A stretch of DNA of 64,000 nt, from the NCBI RefSeq assembly GCF_030272615.1, contig NC_081405.1:603613177-603677176 (forward strand), read 5' to 3'. Source of the DNA: Cryptomeria japonica. Lineage: Eukaryota; Streptophyta; Pinopsida; Cupressales; Cupressaceae. Positions 36,201 to 49,700 of this stretch are shown piece by piece. The notes below the pieces were generated by a model. The model was not told the origin of the DNA. It did not search any database and saw only the letters and a list, made by a program, of their open reading frames with translations. Positions within the stretch are counted from its first letter, which is position 1, and every line of letters begins with the position of its first letter. The position numbers and the translations under genes are program-made.

Positions 36201-39200
36201 TTGGAAATATTTTCGATAAAAAACTCTTAATAGAAAATAATCTTAAGAATGTTAACACTGAAGTTTTGGAGAAGGGGATGGATGAACATCTTTTCCTTAA
36301 GGAAAAAGCACTACTCTCTGAGTATGAAAAGATACTGTCAAATGAAGAGATCTTCTGAAGACAAAAATCTAGGGAGACTTGGTTGAGTGATGGAGACCGG
36401 AATACCAAGTTTTTCCACAATAGTACCAAGCAGAGGCGATGGGTTAATCGAATTTCTAGTATAAAGAATTGCCAAGGCTCCATCCTGTCTGAACCGATTG
36501 ATGTTGCCTCTGAGGCAATAAGGTTCTTTGACAAAATTTTAAACAATATTGAGGGCTCCAACCTAAGAGGCCAACTCAATATTATCAAGAATCTCCCAAA
36601 ACTCATTAACGACGACCACAATAAAGGCATGTTAAAGAAATTCTCTGAGGAAGAGGTTAAATCTGTCCTAATGAAGATGAATCCAGATAAGGCACCAGGC
36701 CTGGATGGCTTCCCCACCATCTTTTTCCAAAAATGTTGGGGTTTTATGGGGACAGAGATCACAGAAGCTTTAGAAGGTGTTAGGAACTCAAGAAAGATTC
36801 TCAAGGAGATCAACAATACCTTCCTCGCTCTAATCCCCAAAAAAGAGAAACCTAATAGCTTCAATGACTTAAGACCTATAGCCCTATGCAACACTCTTTA
36901 TAAACTCCTAACCAAAACCCTAGCAGCCAAACTTTGGAATCTTCTCCCCATCATCATAAGAGAAGAACAAACCGGTTTTGTAGCGGATAGATCAATCTAT
37001 GATGGGGTAATAATAGCCCAAGAAGCTATTCATTCAGACCAGCTCAATGGTGCCCCAAGCATGCTAGTCAAATTACATATAAGTAAAGCTTACGACAAAG
37101 TTGATTGGCGCTTTTTATGTAAATTCTTGGAGGCATTTGGCTTTTCCAAATCCTGGATCAACCTAATTTTTTAGTGTATTTCCACCCCTAAATACTCTGT
37201 TATGGTTAATGGTTCTCCAAAAGATTTCTTCAGCAGCTCGAGAGGGCTCAGGCAAGGAGATCCTATGTCCCCCTTCCTCTTCATCATCATGGCAGAAGCC
37301 CTAGGAAGATCCATCTCTAAGGCTAAAGAGGAGGGTGGGATCCAAGGAATCCCTATTACCAGTGGTCTCCCCTCCTTCACCCATTAGCAATTTGTTGACA
37401 ACACGATGCTTTTTGGTCAAGGAAGCACAAGGGAAGCGAGTGCCTTCAAAGGCATCCTCAATTCCTATATGTTAGCTTCGGGTCAAGAGATGAATCTGGA
37501 AAAATCGGCAGTTTTTATGTTCAACATAGACCCCTCATTAGGACTGGAGATCTGCAAAGTCTTGGAGATCAGTCAGGGTACCCTTCCTTGCAAATATCTA
37601 GGCATTCCCCTTGACAAGGGAAGGAGATCTTCAAAATTGTGGGACAACTTGGTGGATAAAATCAAGTCTAGGATTAACACCTGGAAAGGAAAATGGCTTT
37701 CATCTACAGGTAGGGCTACCTTGGTTAGATCGGTTTTGTCAGCTATGCCCATTTACCAGCTCTCCTGTCAACATCTATCTTCTTCTAAACTAGCCGAACT
37801 CAACAAGCATCTCAGAACTTTCTTTTGGCAAGGTGCTAATGATGACCGGAAAATATCACTCATGTCTTGGGACAAGATATGCAAACCTAAAGAAGGAGGA
37901 GTTGGCATTAAAAACCTCCGTGATCAGGGAAGAGCCCTAGGGGCCAAGTTGGTCTGGAGAATGTTCAAAACCCCCCACGTCAAATGGGCAAGGTTGTTGC
38001 TCCATAAATACCTTAATGGAGGGTATCCTATCCAAATCTTCAGAGAAATCAATCCTCCCAGAGGGTCCTGCTTATGGAATTTCATGCTGGATTGCAGGAG
38101 TATTATTTCAAACAAACTTACTTGGAACCTAGGGTCCAAGGATAAAGCCCTTTTTTGGTCTGATTCATGGGGTGGGTATAAGGCAATTGAGAATATCAAT
38201 GACTTTGGTGCCACCCGTAACCTCCTTGAATCACACAGAGGACCCCTATTAAAAAACTATATCTCCCCTTCAGTGGAAGGGGCTGGATGGCAGTGGATTG
38301 AGAGGGAAGATGAGGATATCCCGGAAGGGGATAAAAGTAAACTTATGGCAATTCTCAGGAAAAGGAACATAGCCTTAAGTCATCATGAGGATAAGCTCGT
38401 ATGGGATGGATCCTTAAGAGGGGAATATAACTCCAAGGATGGGTACTCTCATATCTCCAAAGCGTATATAAGACCTATGTCTGAGCTTCCCTTGAAACTT
38501 TGTTGGGATAGATACTGCCTGCCTAAGGCTGGTATCTTCTCCTGGCTTGCAATTCAGAACAAGCTCCTAACTGCGGACAAATTTAGGAGAATGGGGTATG
38601 AGGGTCCCAGTAGATGTCCTCTTTGTGAGGCGAATGAAGAAGACACCAACCATCTCCTCCTCAATTGCCCTTTTGCTTCCCAATATTGGGTTTGGTTCAC
38701 CAAAAAACTTGAGTGGTCTGTGGCCTTCCCCCACACCATCTTTGGAATGCTCAAAGCGTGGCCTCTCCTTAGGCGAGGCTGTCTCTTTGAGGGTTTATGG
38801 ATATCTCTCCCATCTTCCATAATGTGGGAGCTATGGAAGGAAAGAAATAGACGTCTCTTTAAGAATGAAAAACTTGAGGTTCACAGAGTCATCAATAGAA
38901 TTGAGTTGGCTACCACTGAGCTCATGAACAACTGACTTTCATCTGGCATAATTAAGAATGCCTCAGTAACCTACTGGGATGAAAAGATGAAAAAACGTTG
39001 AGAGGGCTTATCTTTTCCTCCCTTTGTAGGGGATGGTCCTGTTGCAAGTCTTCGATTAAGAGCTGAATGCATATGGCAGCCCCCAGGCGAAGGTTGGGTG
39101 AAGTTAAACTTTGATGGGGCATCCCGTGGCAATCCGGGGCAAGCAGGTATAGGATGCTCTGTTCATAATTGGGAATGTAAAGAAATTGCCACCCTTGCCT

Positions 39201-42200
39201 CCCCGGTTGGCATCAAAACCAACAATTGGGTGGAATTGATGGCCCTGGTGGAAGGTCTGCATCTGTGTAGGAAATTAGGAGTTAAAAATTTGGATATTGA
39301 AAGAGATTTGACTATAATTGTCAATGCTCTTAGGAAAGGCAGCATGCCTAACTGGAGACTAAACACTTTGCTGTCAAAGGCTATTGACTTATGCAAAGGT
39401 TTTGACAGGTTTACAGTCAATCATATTTATAGGGAAGGTAATAAAAGAGCGGATGAGCTGGCCAACATGGGAGCGGATGGCATCAAACTCCTCTCTGAGC
39501 CTCCCTAAGGCCACCCCTTCGTTTGTTTTCTAGCCCAAGAGTTCGTTAGCATGTCTCTCCTCCCATCCCTTATGTTTCTCTCGCCCAAACTTCACTAGTC
39601 TTGCCTTAATCCCCCCCAATAAGACCTTTCCATGGTCCTCTGTATATATATATAAACCTATATATATATATATAGACATATATACATATATGTATACCCA
39701 TATATATTCATTCACAGACATAAACTCAGGAAGTTAGGTAAATTCCTTTGAGATGTATATACATTAATACACAAATACAAATACTTGTATATACATTAAT
39801 ACACAAATACAAATACTTATATAGAGACAGTATATTCTCTCAATCTCACCCATCAAGACACCCCATCCTCAAGCCTGGGTAGAGGTTCATCTTACAATAT
39901 TTTCATATATACTTATTTGGGTATTTACATATATAGATATTCACTTTGAAATACACATATATCTACATATACAGCTTCATATCTGTATATATATATATAC
40001 TCATACTCTTGCAGTCTGGGGTCTTTTATAGAATTAACTCAGGATAGATAAGCATTCACATTCTCTGGTATATCTACAGGATCAACTTTGAATCTCTTCG
40101 CATGTATTAATATTCTCTTGAGAGATATATATATATTCCTATACATATATCTATATATATATATCCGTATAAATATCTATAATGATATATATATATATGG
40201 ATACATATATATTCTTATATATACATTTGTATAAAATATATATATCTTATATTCATATATATATTTATATATATATATATATATACATTAGTTTCTCAGA
40301 GGTATATATATCTTTATATTCATACTTATATATATATAGATACATATTTTATATATATATATATATATTTATTTTTATCCATATATATACTCATATATTC
40401 TTATATTTATATACATATATATATTATAGGTATATATGTCTTTATATACATATATATATACTTAGAAACATACTTTTAAATATATATACATATATATATT
40501 TATTTATGCATATTTATTCTTATTTACATATATATATATATACATATGTTTTATATATATATATATAGATATTTATATATATATAGATATTTATATATAT
40601 ATATTTATATATATATATAGTCCTCTTATATATAGACGTATATACATATATATAGGTATATATATATTTTTTCCCGCAGGTATATATATATATATATATA
40701 TAGGAGGCAATACCATACATAAATAGGCATAGGTATATAAACGTGCATGCATATCTCGCAACTCAAATATATGTGGTCATGGATATATAGGTATTATTAT
40801 TCATGTAGATACTGCCTTCTACTAGGATTAAAACTTACCCAGCTATCCTCTTCTCTATTTTCCTAAATGAACCCCTATATTTAGCCAGCCGCAGCAGACG
40901 TATGAGATGTCATGGTCGGACATCATACGTCAGCTCTCTTTCTCGATCAAATCTTCTTGATGGCTCCTTGCAAAGCCGAGGTGACGCTCCCTCAGTGATT
41001 TGACAGATGAAGTACCCTTAGCTTGATGGCTAAAGGCGGTGGTAATTATGACCTTGATCCTCGGAGATTGCATTCCTTGCATCATATCTACTCATTATGA
41101 AGTTGCTCATTTTGAAGCATTAAAAGTGCGAGTTCTATTTAGAATGCCAAGCTGGTCTTCCTTGTCATTTCTCAGTTGAGCTGCAATGGATACCCCTCTC
41201 AGGCTTCTAGGGTTGAAACGCCAGATGGCCTTTATGGGTGAGATCAAGGAAGAAAGAATGAAGGGCATTCTCGCCCAATAGAACTCCCTGATCTCTGGAG
41301 CTGTAATGAAATTTCTAGGGAATGACTTCATTATGAATGAGGACCGGACCTGAGCAAACCCTGACATTGCAGCAATGTTTTTAGCCCTTGCAATGCATTT
41401 TGAGAAAGATAGGGATATTGTGATGAAACTATGCAAGAAGGTCTTCATTAAAGACATCCTGGGCGAATTAGAAAGGGTGGTGATCAACATAGATGAGGAA
41501 CTCACGGCTCCCAAACCTCGAGATTATGATATTCTTATTAGAATGAATAACCCAGTTCCTCGCTACCCCATTCTGTTAATCGACGACCCCGTGGCCTTCG
41601 AAGCTCTTCGTCCTATCAAAAGCAAAAACCTTCTATTCCTCTCATGGATTCTTCAAGTTAAGAAACCTCCTCGTGAGAAATGGTTGATTAACTATTTGGA
41701 GGCGGAGAATATCACGATTATCCCTGATAATGTGCCAATCTCACGCTCCCATGCTGGCCCTTCAACAACAAAACCAAAGAGCTCTGGCTCCAAGCCTCCT
41801 CACAGGCCAGGCAAGAAGGGCTGAAGCTCCTTCTGGATGGCATGCATCCAGGTTTCTGCATCCCGGGTTCCTTTTGTGTAGTTTGCTCTTTGTGGTGGTA
41901 TGCTTTTGTTTTCGAGGAACTCCTTTTATGTTTTCAGAAGTAACAGACCAATTACATCTGGATGTTTTTACTTAGCTTAGAGATCTTAGATAAGATGTCT
42001 CATAAATATGTTTATGCTTTGCTAAAACTATCTCTGTGAACTTCAGGCTTTAAATGCCTTTACTACCGTAATATAGATTTATATATTTTGAATATACATA
42101 GACATACAACTATATATCCATATTTACATATAAATATATGTATATATGCTTATATATAAACAAAAATGTCGGTCTTTTAAATTCAGTTTCTTCCTAGTTA

Positions 42201-43606
42201 TTTCCAGTATTAGCTCTTTAGGATGGGGCTCGCTCTGATAGTTTTTTTTTCATTTCACTTAAAGCTTTCCCATGACATACCATTAGGGCATGGAGGGATC
42301 TCTGTTTGAACTGAAACCTATCATGGATGGTAGCCCACTGCGCTATCTATGCAGAACTTTTTATGGGAGTTTGCTTCTTGACTGTATAGTTAGCTTATCC
42401 ATTAATCTTCTACGATGGGTCTTGAGCAATGACCATTCATTATGTTTTTTGGAAATTTTGTGGGGCTAATATCTTGAGTTTTTATGTTAACAGGGTGACC
42501 ATCCTGCAGGTATGATCAATTGTGAATTTTAGATTAGAAGCTGATCTCTGTTCGTTTTTCTTTTTCTAACATTCTGGTAAGAAATAGCTGGAGTTTTCGT
42601 ACAGCTTAGGGGGTAGGGCCGACCTGCCTCACCCTGTTATTTCAGGTAAAGACAGGGATGCCGCTTACATAAAGTAGGGTCGCCCCATGAGATCGGAAGG
42701 TTGCTGCTCTAATTTTCAGAAGGGATTCTCTCAAGCCCTCTTCAATACTATCTGGACAAGGAACCATTATCATCCCCATTATTGTAACTTAGACTATTTT
42801 GGACAGGGAACCATTATCATCACCATTATTGTAACTTAAATTTCATTTTTTCTTCTGATCCTTACAGGATCTGGGCTAGACCAGAGGTTTTCTTTCCTCC
42901 ATTCTTTCCTACCGGTGCCCACACTAAATGGAGGTGTAATTGTAACTATTTTTTAATTAATAAAATTCTTTGGCTTCGGCCTTTTATCAATCAAAAAAAA
43001 ATATTAAATTTAAATATATTAAATGATAATATAAATAAAATAATATTAATTTTTTAATGAATGTAAATTATTAAAATATTAAATATAGGTTTTAAGAAAA
43101 TTTTAACTATAGAAAAGCTTTAAAATAACTACATATAAGAAAACTTAAAAACTGCAGATGAAATCGCAACGGCCCGTAGAGGATCATCACGACTTCGAGA
43201 AGACAACAACAAAAGTGTTGTCCGCTAGGGATAAGGAGACACCAAAAGAGCGCAATGATGTATGGAGAAAATCACAAGGTTCATGGTCATCGTGGTCGAC
43301 TTAGCTCAAATTCGCAGGTTTCTATTTGATGGCATGCTTAACGCTTGTGATCCCATGGTGGCGAAGCTCCTCGCGCAAAACACTCCTCTCACCCACCATT
43401 CTGTCGTCACACCTTGCAGAAATATATTGTGCCCTAGCCGCAAGGAGGAGGAATTTTGTTTTCAAAAAAACCTAATTCAAAGTGTTCCATACAAATTTGG
43501 CAACGAATTTTAACGAACTTTATATATTTCTTAAATGTTTGCCGAATTTCGAACTCCGACCTTGAAATTCGGCGAACCCGGTGACATAGTATATACATAC
43601 ATACAC

Positions 43607-43640
<34 letters not shown>

Positions 43641-43746
43641 ATGTATATATATATATATATATATATTCACAATTGCCAATAAACAAAAATATTTAAATAC
43701 CTCATAATTTGCAAAAATATACACATACATATATATATATACATAC

Positions 43747-43797
<51 letters not shown>

Positions 43798-46700
43798 CAA
43801 TTGCCAATAAACAAAAATATTTAAATACCTCATAATTTGCAAAAATGAAAATACTCATAAATTCATAATTCAATGATTTGCCAAATGAAAATATACAATG
43901 AAAATTACAACCAATATTTACCTATCTCCGTATTGTTCTTCATCAAAAGCATCAAAGTGAACACTTGATTCAACTTCATTTGAACCACAATCAATTGCAA
44001 CACCACTCCCATGTCATGTGCAGAAGTTGCCTCATCTATAAAGACTTTGGAAGTTCAACTATAGCATCTAAGTCAACACACTAAAGAGTTAAATCCCAAT
44101 TATTTGTCACCCACTCTTTTTAATCAGATGTCTTATGTGACAAGAAATGCAAGTTGAAGTGCAGAAACACCATATCCTAAGCAATTTTTGCACCCAATTG
44201 ACTATGCTTAACTAAGTGGATGAAAGAGTAAGTACTACAATTCCACTCACTTGAAGAAGAATCCACATACAACATTTATAATTACAAAACATAAATTATG
44301 AATTATTATAATTTAGTATATGGCGATGTATGAAAAATGAGAAAGTTTAAAAATTAAAAGATGCATACTTGAGAGAGAACTTTTATCACAAGAGGCTACA
44401 AGTAAATAAATCCATGGCCTTATATGTACAGCCATGCACGAGCATCATTTTTGTACTTTTCTCAAAGAACACAAACATCATGATTCCTTAAAAAATGAAG
44501 TGGCTAAACTCACCCAAGACAACACTTTTTATATCTACATCTAGGAGTATTCTTTTGAATGTTGTCTTGTAGCCAACAACCACCTCTTCATCCCTTCATG
44601 GTGCCATCTTCCTAGGCAAGGATCAACAACAATCCTTTGCATTCTTTTAAAAAATGCTTCTATTGGGTAATGGTCCTTGGCATTTATTATGATCTTTATT
44701 TTTCAACCACGGAGTCCATGCCATCAAAAACTTTATCTAAACATAGGCAATTAGTATTACCATAATCATGTTGATGATGATGGGCTCAATGAAACTCAAA
44801 ACATATTCAACACAAACTCACCACTCATCATCTAAGATCAATGCTTTGACTTTTAGAGCTTCATCTATACTAAATTGCCTCCATACACTCGAAAGACTAT
44901 TGATGAACATAACACTCAATGTGTCTCACACCTTCACAAGTTGACTTAAGATGATTGAATATGATGCAAATTGAATTTTGACAGCCTAACATGGTGTAAG
45001 AAAAAAAAAATTAAAATATTATAAGGTAGATGACATATCACATATCAACAATTAAAAAAATTAAAAATATACTAAAATATAAAATTTAAATTACCTTCAA
45101 CAACTCCAAGTTGAAAAAGGTCCTGAAGATGGCTAGTGGCATATGATGACTAGTCACAAACATTTGAATCTCCTCAGCCTCCATGTAGAATTCTTTGACC
45201 AACTTGATCTTTGTGCCAATTATTTGCAATATCAAACTGAGCGAACAACACAATGTCCAAAAAATATGCCCATACTTACCCTCCACTTTAGAACCAACTA
45301 TCCTACAATTTTTAACATTGTTTGTTATCATTTGAACAACATTTTTTAGGCACACCATTTCAAAGAATTCTATGAGTATATTGGTAATGAAAGTTGCATC
45401 CTTCACTAGCCCCATAGAATCTACTACCTTCAAAAACATCACCACTTTAGGGGACACTACAATAACATTGATAAAGTGATCTCTTTTTGCAATTTTTCCA
45501 TCCATCAAAAATGGACACACCTGCTTCAAGCCATATATCCTTGATTGCTCTCAATGATGCCTCTACTTAAGCTCTCTCCTTCATCGACAAGGTGGTTTGC
45601 ACCTTTTCATACCCCAAAGTAATGTAACAAAGTCCATTGGCAACGGCCATCGCCATATCTCACCAACATGGTGATCTAACAAGATTGCAAGGAACCTCGC
45701 TGCCACAAATGCAACAAGTAATGCTCTCATCTACAACCTCCCTCACTTCATTCTTGAAGGCCTTTTCAAATGGGCCTCTTTCACAATAAAAATAGGGGGA
45801 ACTCTCTTCTCAAGAAAATAGAGGCACTAGCATGAAAGGATGTGAGCCAGCAAGTTGTGATAAGCCACTAGGAGGTTTCTACAAACCTTTCTTGGCAAGA
45901 GGATGTAATCTTTCCTTTGATCTACTACTTACCATGTCAGTATCCTATTGTTCTTTAATGTACCCTATGATTTGTTTCTTTCACAACCCTCTTTTATTTG
46001 GCCCTTGACAAACTTTTATTCCCAAACCAATAATAGCACAGAAATGAGCTTTCACTCAACTATATGAGCTCTTATACTCAACTCTACATTGTTGTCCAGC
46101 TATTTTTCTCCTACTGATGTGAGTTTAACTCTCCTATATCCCTCAACCTTCAAAACCCATGATGGCAGCTTGGAGGCAAAAAATGTTGTTTTGATCCTTT
46201 GTGTTTGTGAAGTAAAAGAAAACAAGTCATATGCCCTCACTTTAGGGCAGAATTGTGCTCTTGAGGGAAGCTTTTGTTTAAAAAAATATTAAATAGTGTT
46301 TTTTTTCGTTTTTTAGGCCCAAATGTAATATCCCGGTCAAGATATTTAGGGCAATTTAATTCATGATTTAACTATTTTCCTAACTCTTGCCAAAACTCAA
46401 AAAATTCCCTTTTGCATTTACAAAATATCACTCACACCCTAATATTATAGGTTGGTCAAGTAAAATAAATACAAATATATTGCAGATCTAAGTAATTTAC
46501 CTGAACTAACGCACCCAAAGTTTCTTCATTAGTTTTGCATTCATTTATACCTTGAAACAAATAAAGTCCACGATATGTAAAACATATCAGAGGGCTTTTC
46601 CTATTAAACAAGTCTACAAATCCTTTACAAATGTTGTAGTACAGAAAATACAATACCATAAACAGTAGCCGACATTATATTGAACTTAGAGTGCTTAACT

Positions 46701-49700
46701 TGAAATAATCAAGTTCACAAAATGTATAAAATACTGTAGAACATCTCTTATATTATCGGCTCTATAATACATTTACCCAAATCTAGTAAAACCCAAATTA
46801 TAAAACACGATTTTATGCATTGGCAGAGATTACAAGTCAATTTCACAAAATGTATAATAAAACTGAAAAACATCTATTATATTAAACAAATTTGCAATGT
46901 GTTACAATATGTTGCTAAACAACAATAATAAATGGACAATACAATATAAATCTGAAAATACATCAAGAAATGTTGTAGCAAGTAGACAACAATCCAAAAC
47001 CACACTACTTGAATCTATAACAAACTGCAAATAATGTGAACTGGGTACAGCTGCAATACACAACCATGGAAGCTATATCACAATGCCTGAATGAAATTGT
47101 CCTCTGGACAAACAGGTTTCATCCTCTAATACATAGGATCAATAGGGCTTTCATCCTCTAATGTCTACTAAACCCAAGGGTTTTCATTCTCAAATCTAGG
47201 TGTTCAAACACAAGTACTCAAAACAAGGTTTTTGATTAGACTTTCTATGTCTAAAAGATGACATGATGTCCAAATGAACATGTTCACAATCTATATTATT
47301 AAAATCAACAAATGGTAAGAGATCCTCCAAAATGACAGTTAAGATTTACACCAAGATCCCAGGCAGCTAAGGATGCAACCACTGCCTTAATGAAGCATGG
47401 TTGTCTTCATTTTCCCATGCTACAGTGCATATGAATTTGCACCCAAAATATTAAATAATGTTTTGGGCAAGAGAAAAACCTTTTGAAGCAATTGTGCAAT
47501 CAACCTCGTCATTAACAACTATTCTAGGTCATGTCAAAATGTAGTGAGGTGAACAACGAGAGTGTCCGAGTTCCAGAGTAATAGATATTGCATGACACAT
47601 ACCTCAAGTTGAAATTTGAGGAGTTGGGGTTGAGTATAAGGCATACCAATAGGGAGAAGTCCAATCCTTCAATGGGAATAAAAAAGAAAGGCGGAGGAGG
47701 GCAAAAAAGCATGTCAAGTCCAAAAGTTCAGCAAGGACAAAGGGAAAGTTGGACTTCAATAGGAAGGCATGCCTCGATGAGGAACTCCAAACCTCTAATG
47801 AATGACAAACACTTAGAGGACTAGACATGCCTCCATACTTAAACTTTGGAGACCTTAAACAAACGCACAAGGAAAGAAGAGGAAGAACGCACATGCAAAA
47901 CAAGACTAGGAGGGACATGAGAAATAGGAAATAAGCATTTTGGTCCATAGCATAATACATAAAGGGGATATGACACCAAGCGTCATGGATCCGCCTAGGT
48001 TCACCCAAGTTCAGCTTGGGTCCCACCCACTCACCATATGGGCTGGGCCCGAGGCTGAATCTCCATTGGGTTCACCCAAAGTGCCCATGTAGGACTCTAG
48101 GCAAACCCAGTGGAGAACTGACCCCGAACCCAACCCATACAAGTCTTGGAGGTTCTAGGAGAACTTGATATCATAGCTGAAAGTGAAACAAAATAAGGGC
48201 ATCAAATTGTACAAATTTTACATTAATGATAATACTAAATATATGAGAAAAAGCTCAAACTTTAAGCTCTTCCAATTTTACCAAAGAAAGAACAATATAA
48301 CTTCCATCCCATTTTTTGTAGTCATGATATTTTTTGATTTGCCATAAAGAAAAACTTGCAAAGGCATGTCTACAACTATTTTTTTCCTTATGGACTCCTA
48401 GCACCATAAATAGGCCATGTGTATTTAGCAAAAAATCAGTACATGAACTTCAAAAAGGGAAAAATTAAATAGCATTATCAATTACAAACCAAGAAATGAA
48501 TAACATGCTAAAACTGAACCACAATAAACTATGTTACCGATTCTCCCAAATCCCCCCCATACCTATATGGGTCCAGTCTAGGGCCATGTTCAAGATTGAT
48601 TCCAACTGATTCACTAGTGAATTAGCCCAAGGTCCTGACCAGGCAACCTGGATGAACATCCAGCAAACTCACAAGCCCACTCAAAAAATACGAATGCCAT
48701 GAAGGTTTGCATGGTTTCAAAGGCCCCTCAACCCCACTAGGGGCATTGCCCCCAAACCCCCACTAGGAACTGGGATCTCATTTCACATAAGAAACTTGAT
48801 TAAAATGAAGGGGTGATAAGAAATTAGGATCTAACTTTTGAGTGTGCTGAATTAGACATTATTGTTGCACAACTTGCCAAAAATCTCTTTAATAGAAGTA
48901 GCTTCTACACATGGCATGGCTAGTGGAAGTGGCATTGTAGCTCATTGAGGTTCAAATGAAATTGAACCAATGATACAATAAGAGGGTGATGAGGAATTGG
49001 GATTTAAATTTTGAGTGTGTTGACTTAGATGTTATTGATGCACGGCTTGCCAAAACTTTCCCTAGATGAAGCAGCTTCTATATATGATATGGCTAGTGGA
49101 AGTGGCATTGTAACTCATTTAGGTTCAAATGAAATTGAACCAAATGTTGACTCTATTGCTTTCAATGCAGAGCAATATGAAGATTATTGAATATTGATTG
49201 TAATTTTCATTGTGTATTGACATTTGACAAGTCATTGAGTTACAAATTTATGAGTCTTTTCTTTCTTGCAAATTATGACGTGTTTAAATATTTCATTTAT
49301 TGTCAATTATGAGTATCATATGTTGGAAGTATGTGTTGCTATGGTTGTCATTGATGTCAAACTTGTTGTTCCAGATAGGTGTTGGTTCGGATTGTCTATG
49401 GTGCAGAGATATCTTGTTGTGTTGGTGTTGCAATTGTTATATTGGTTTAACTAGAAGTGTTCAGGTCCAGAATGTGTTGCTAATGATGTTTGTTATGGTT
49501 ATCTTCTTTGGATATAGTTTTGGTGTCGTGGATATGATAATTTTGTGGTCCGGAAATATCTATGTGTTCTCTGTGTGTTGTGGCATTGTTCATAGCTGGT
49601 TGTGATATTCTATGTTAGACCTATCCTTAGGTTTGGATATGATTTGTGAAAGATCGTTTGATGTGTTATGGGGTCTCACTGTAGTGTGTGGAGATCCAGA

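Larger units (their letters stand above)
23446..43000 (+). mobile_element. L1-type LINE with three ORFs, interrupted by a copia element
   Basis: Order: ORF1 (23455-24482 and 34295-35317), ORF2 (35314-39508: endonuclease, reverse transcriptase, RNase H), an AT microsatellite region, ORF3 (41186-41824), a 3' UTR and a short A-run at about 42992-43000. The 5' boundary is approximate, set by the end of the AT-rich hAT sequence. A target duplication could not be fixed in the AT-rich flanks. Without the copia insertion the LINE is about 9.7 kb, long for a plant L1, partly because of the expanded microsatellite. Copy 2 (60.9-64 kb, minus strand) has the same order of RNase H and ORF3. Confidence 0.85.
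23231..43589. mobile_element. Non-autonomous hAT element C, split by a LINE
   Basis: The left end CTAAGTCACCAGGTTCG and the right end read inward CTATGTCACCGGGTTCG are inverted repeats. The target duplication TATATACA (23223-23230 and 43590-43597) is a perfect 8 bp. The element's own DNA is about 23231-23445 and 43001-43589, close to 0.8 kb, similar to the related elements at 48529 and 53723. Subterminal TTCGAA and CGAATT words cluster at both ends. Everything between is the LINE and its own insertions. Confidence 0.85.

Noticed and set aside
35314-39508. Stop codons in LINE ORF2 as programmed recoding or an alternative code
   Set aside because: Stops are mixed TAG and TGA, occur at positions expected to be Trp, Gln or Arg, and coexist with lost catalytic residues and a frameshift; ordinary decay explains them.
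40182-40720. Tyr/Ile-rich frames of 128 and 66 codons
   Set aside because: Products of the TATA-rich low-complexity tract in the LINE, on both strands.
46324-46345. LTR edge TGTAATATCCCGG
   Set aside because: Looks like a gypsy LTR terminus, but no partner end or target duplication was found.
47524-48026. Overlapping frames of 62-140 codons near 47.5-48 kb
   Set aside because: No domain, conflicting strands, and repeat-like composition.
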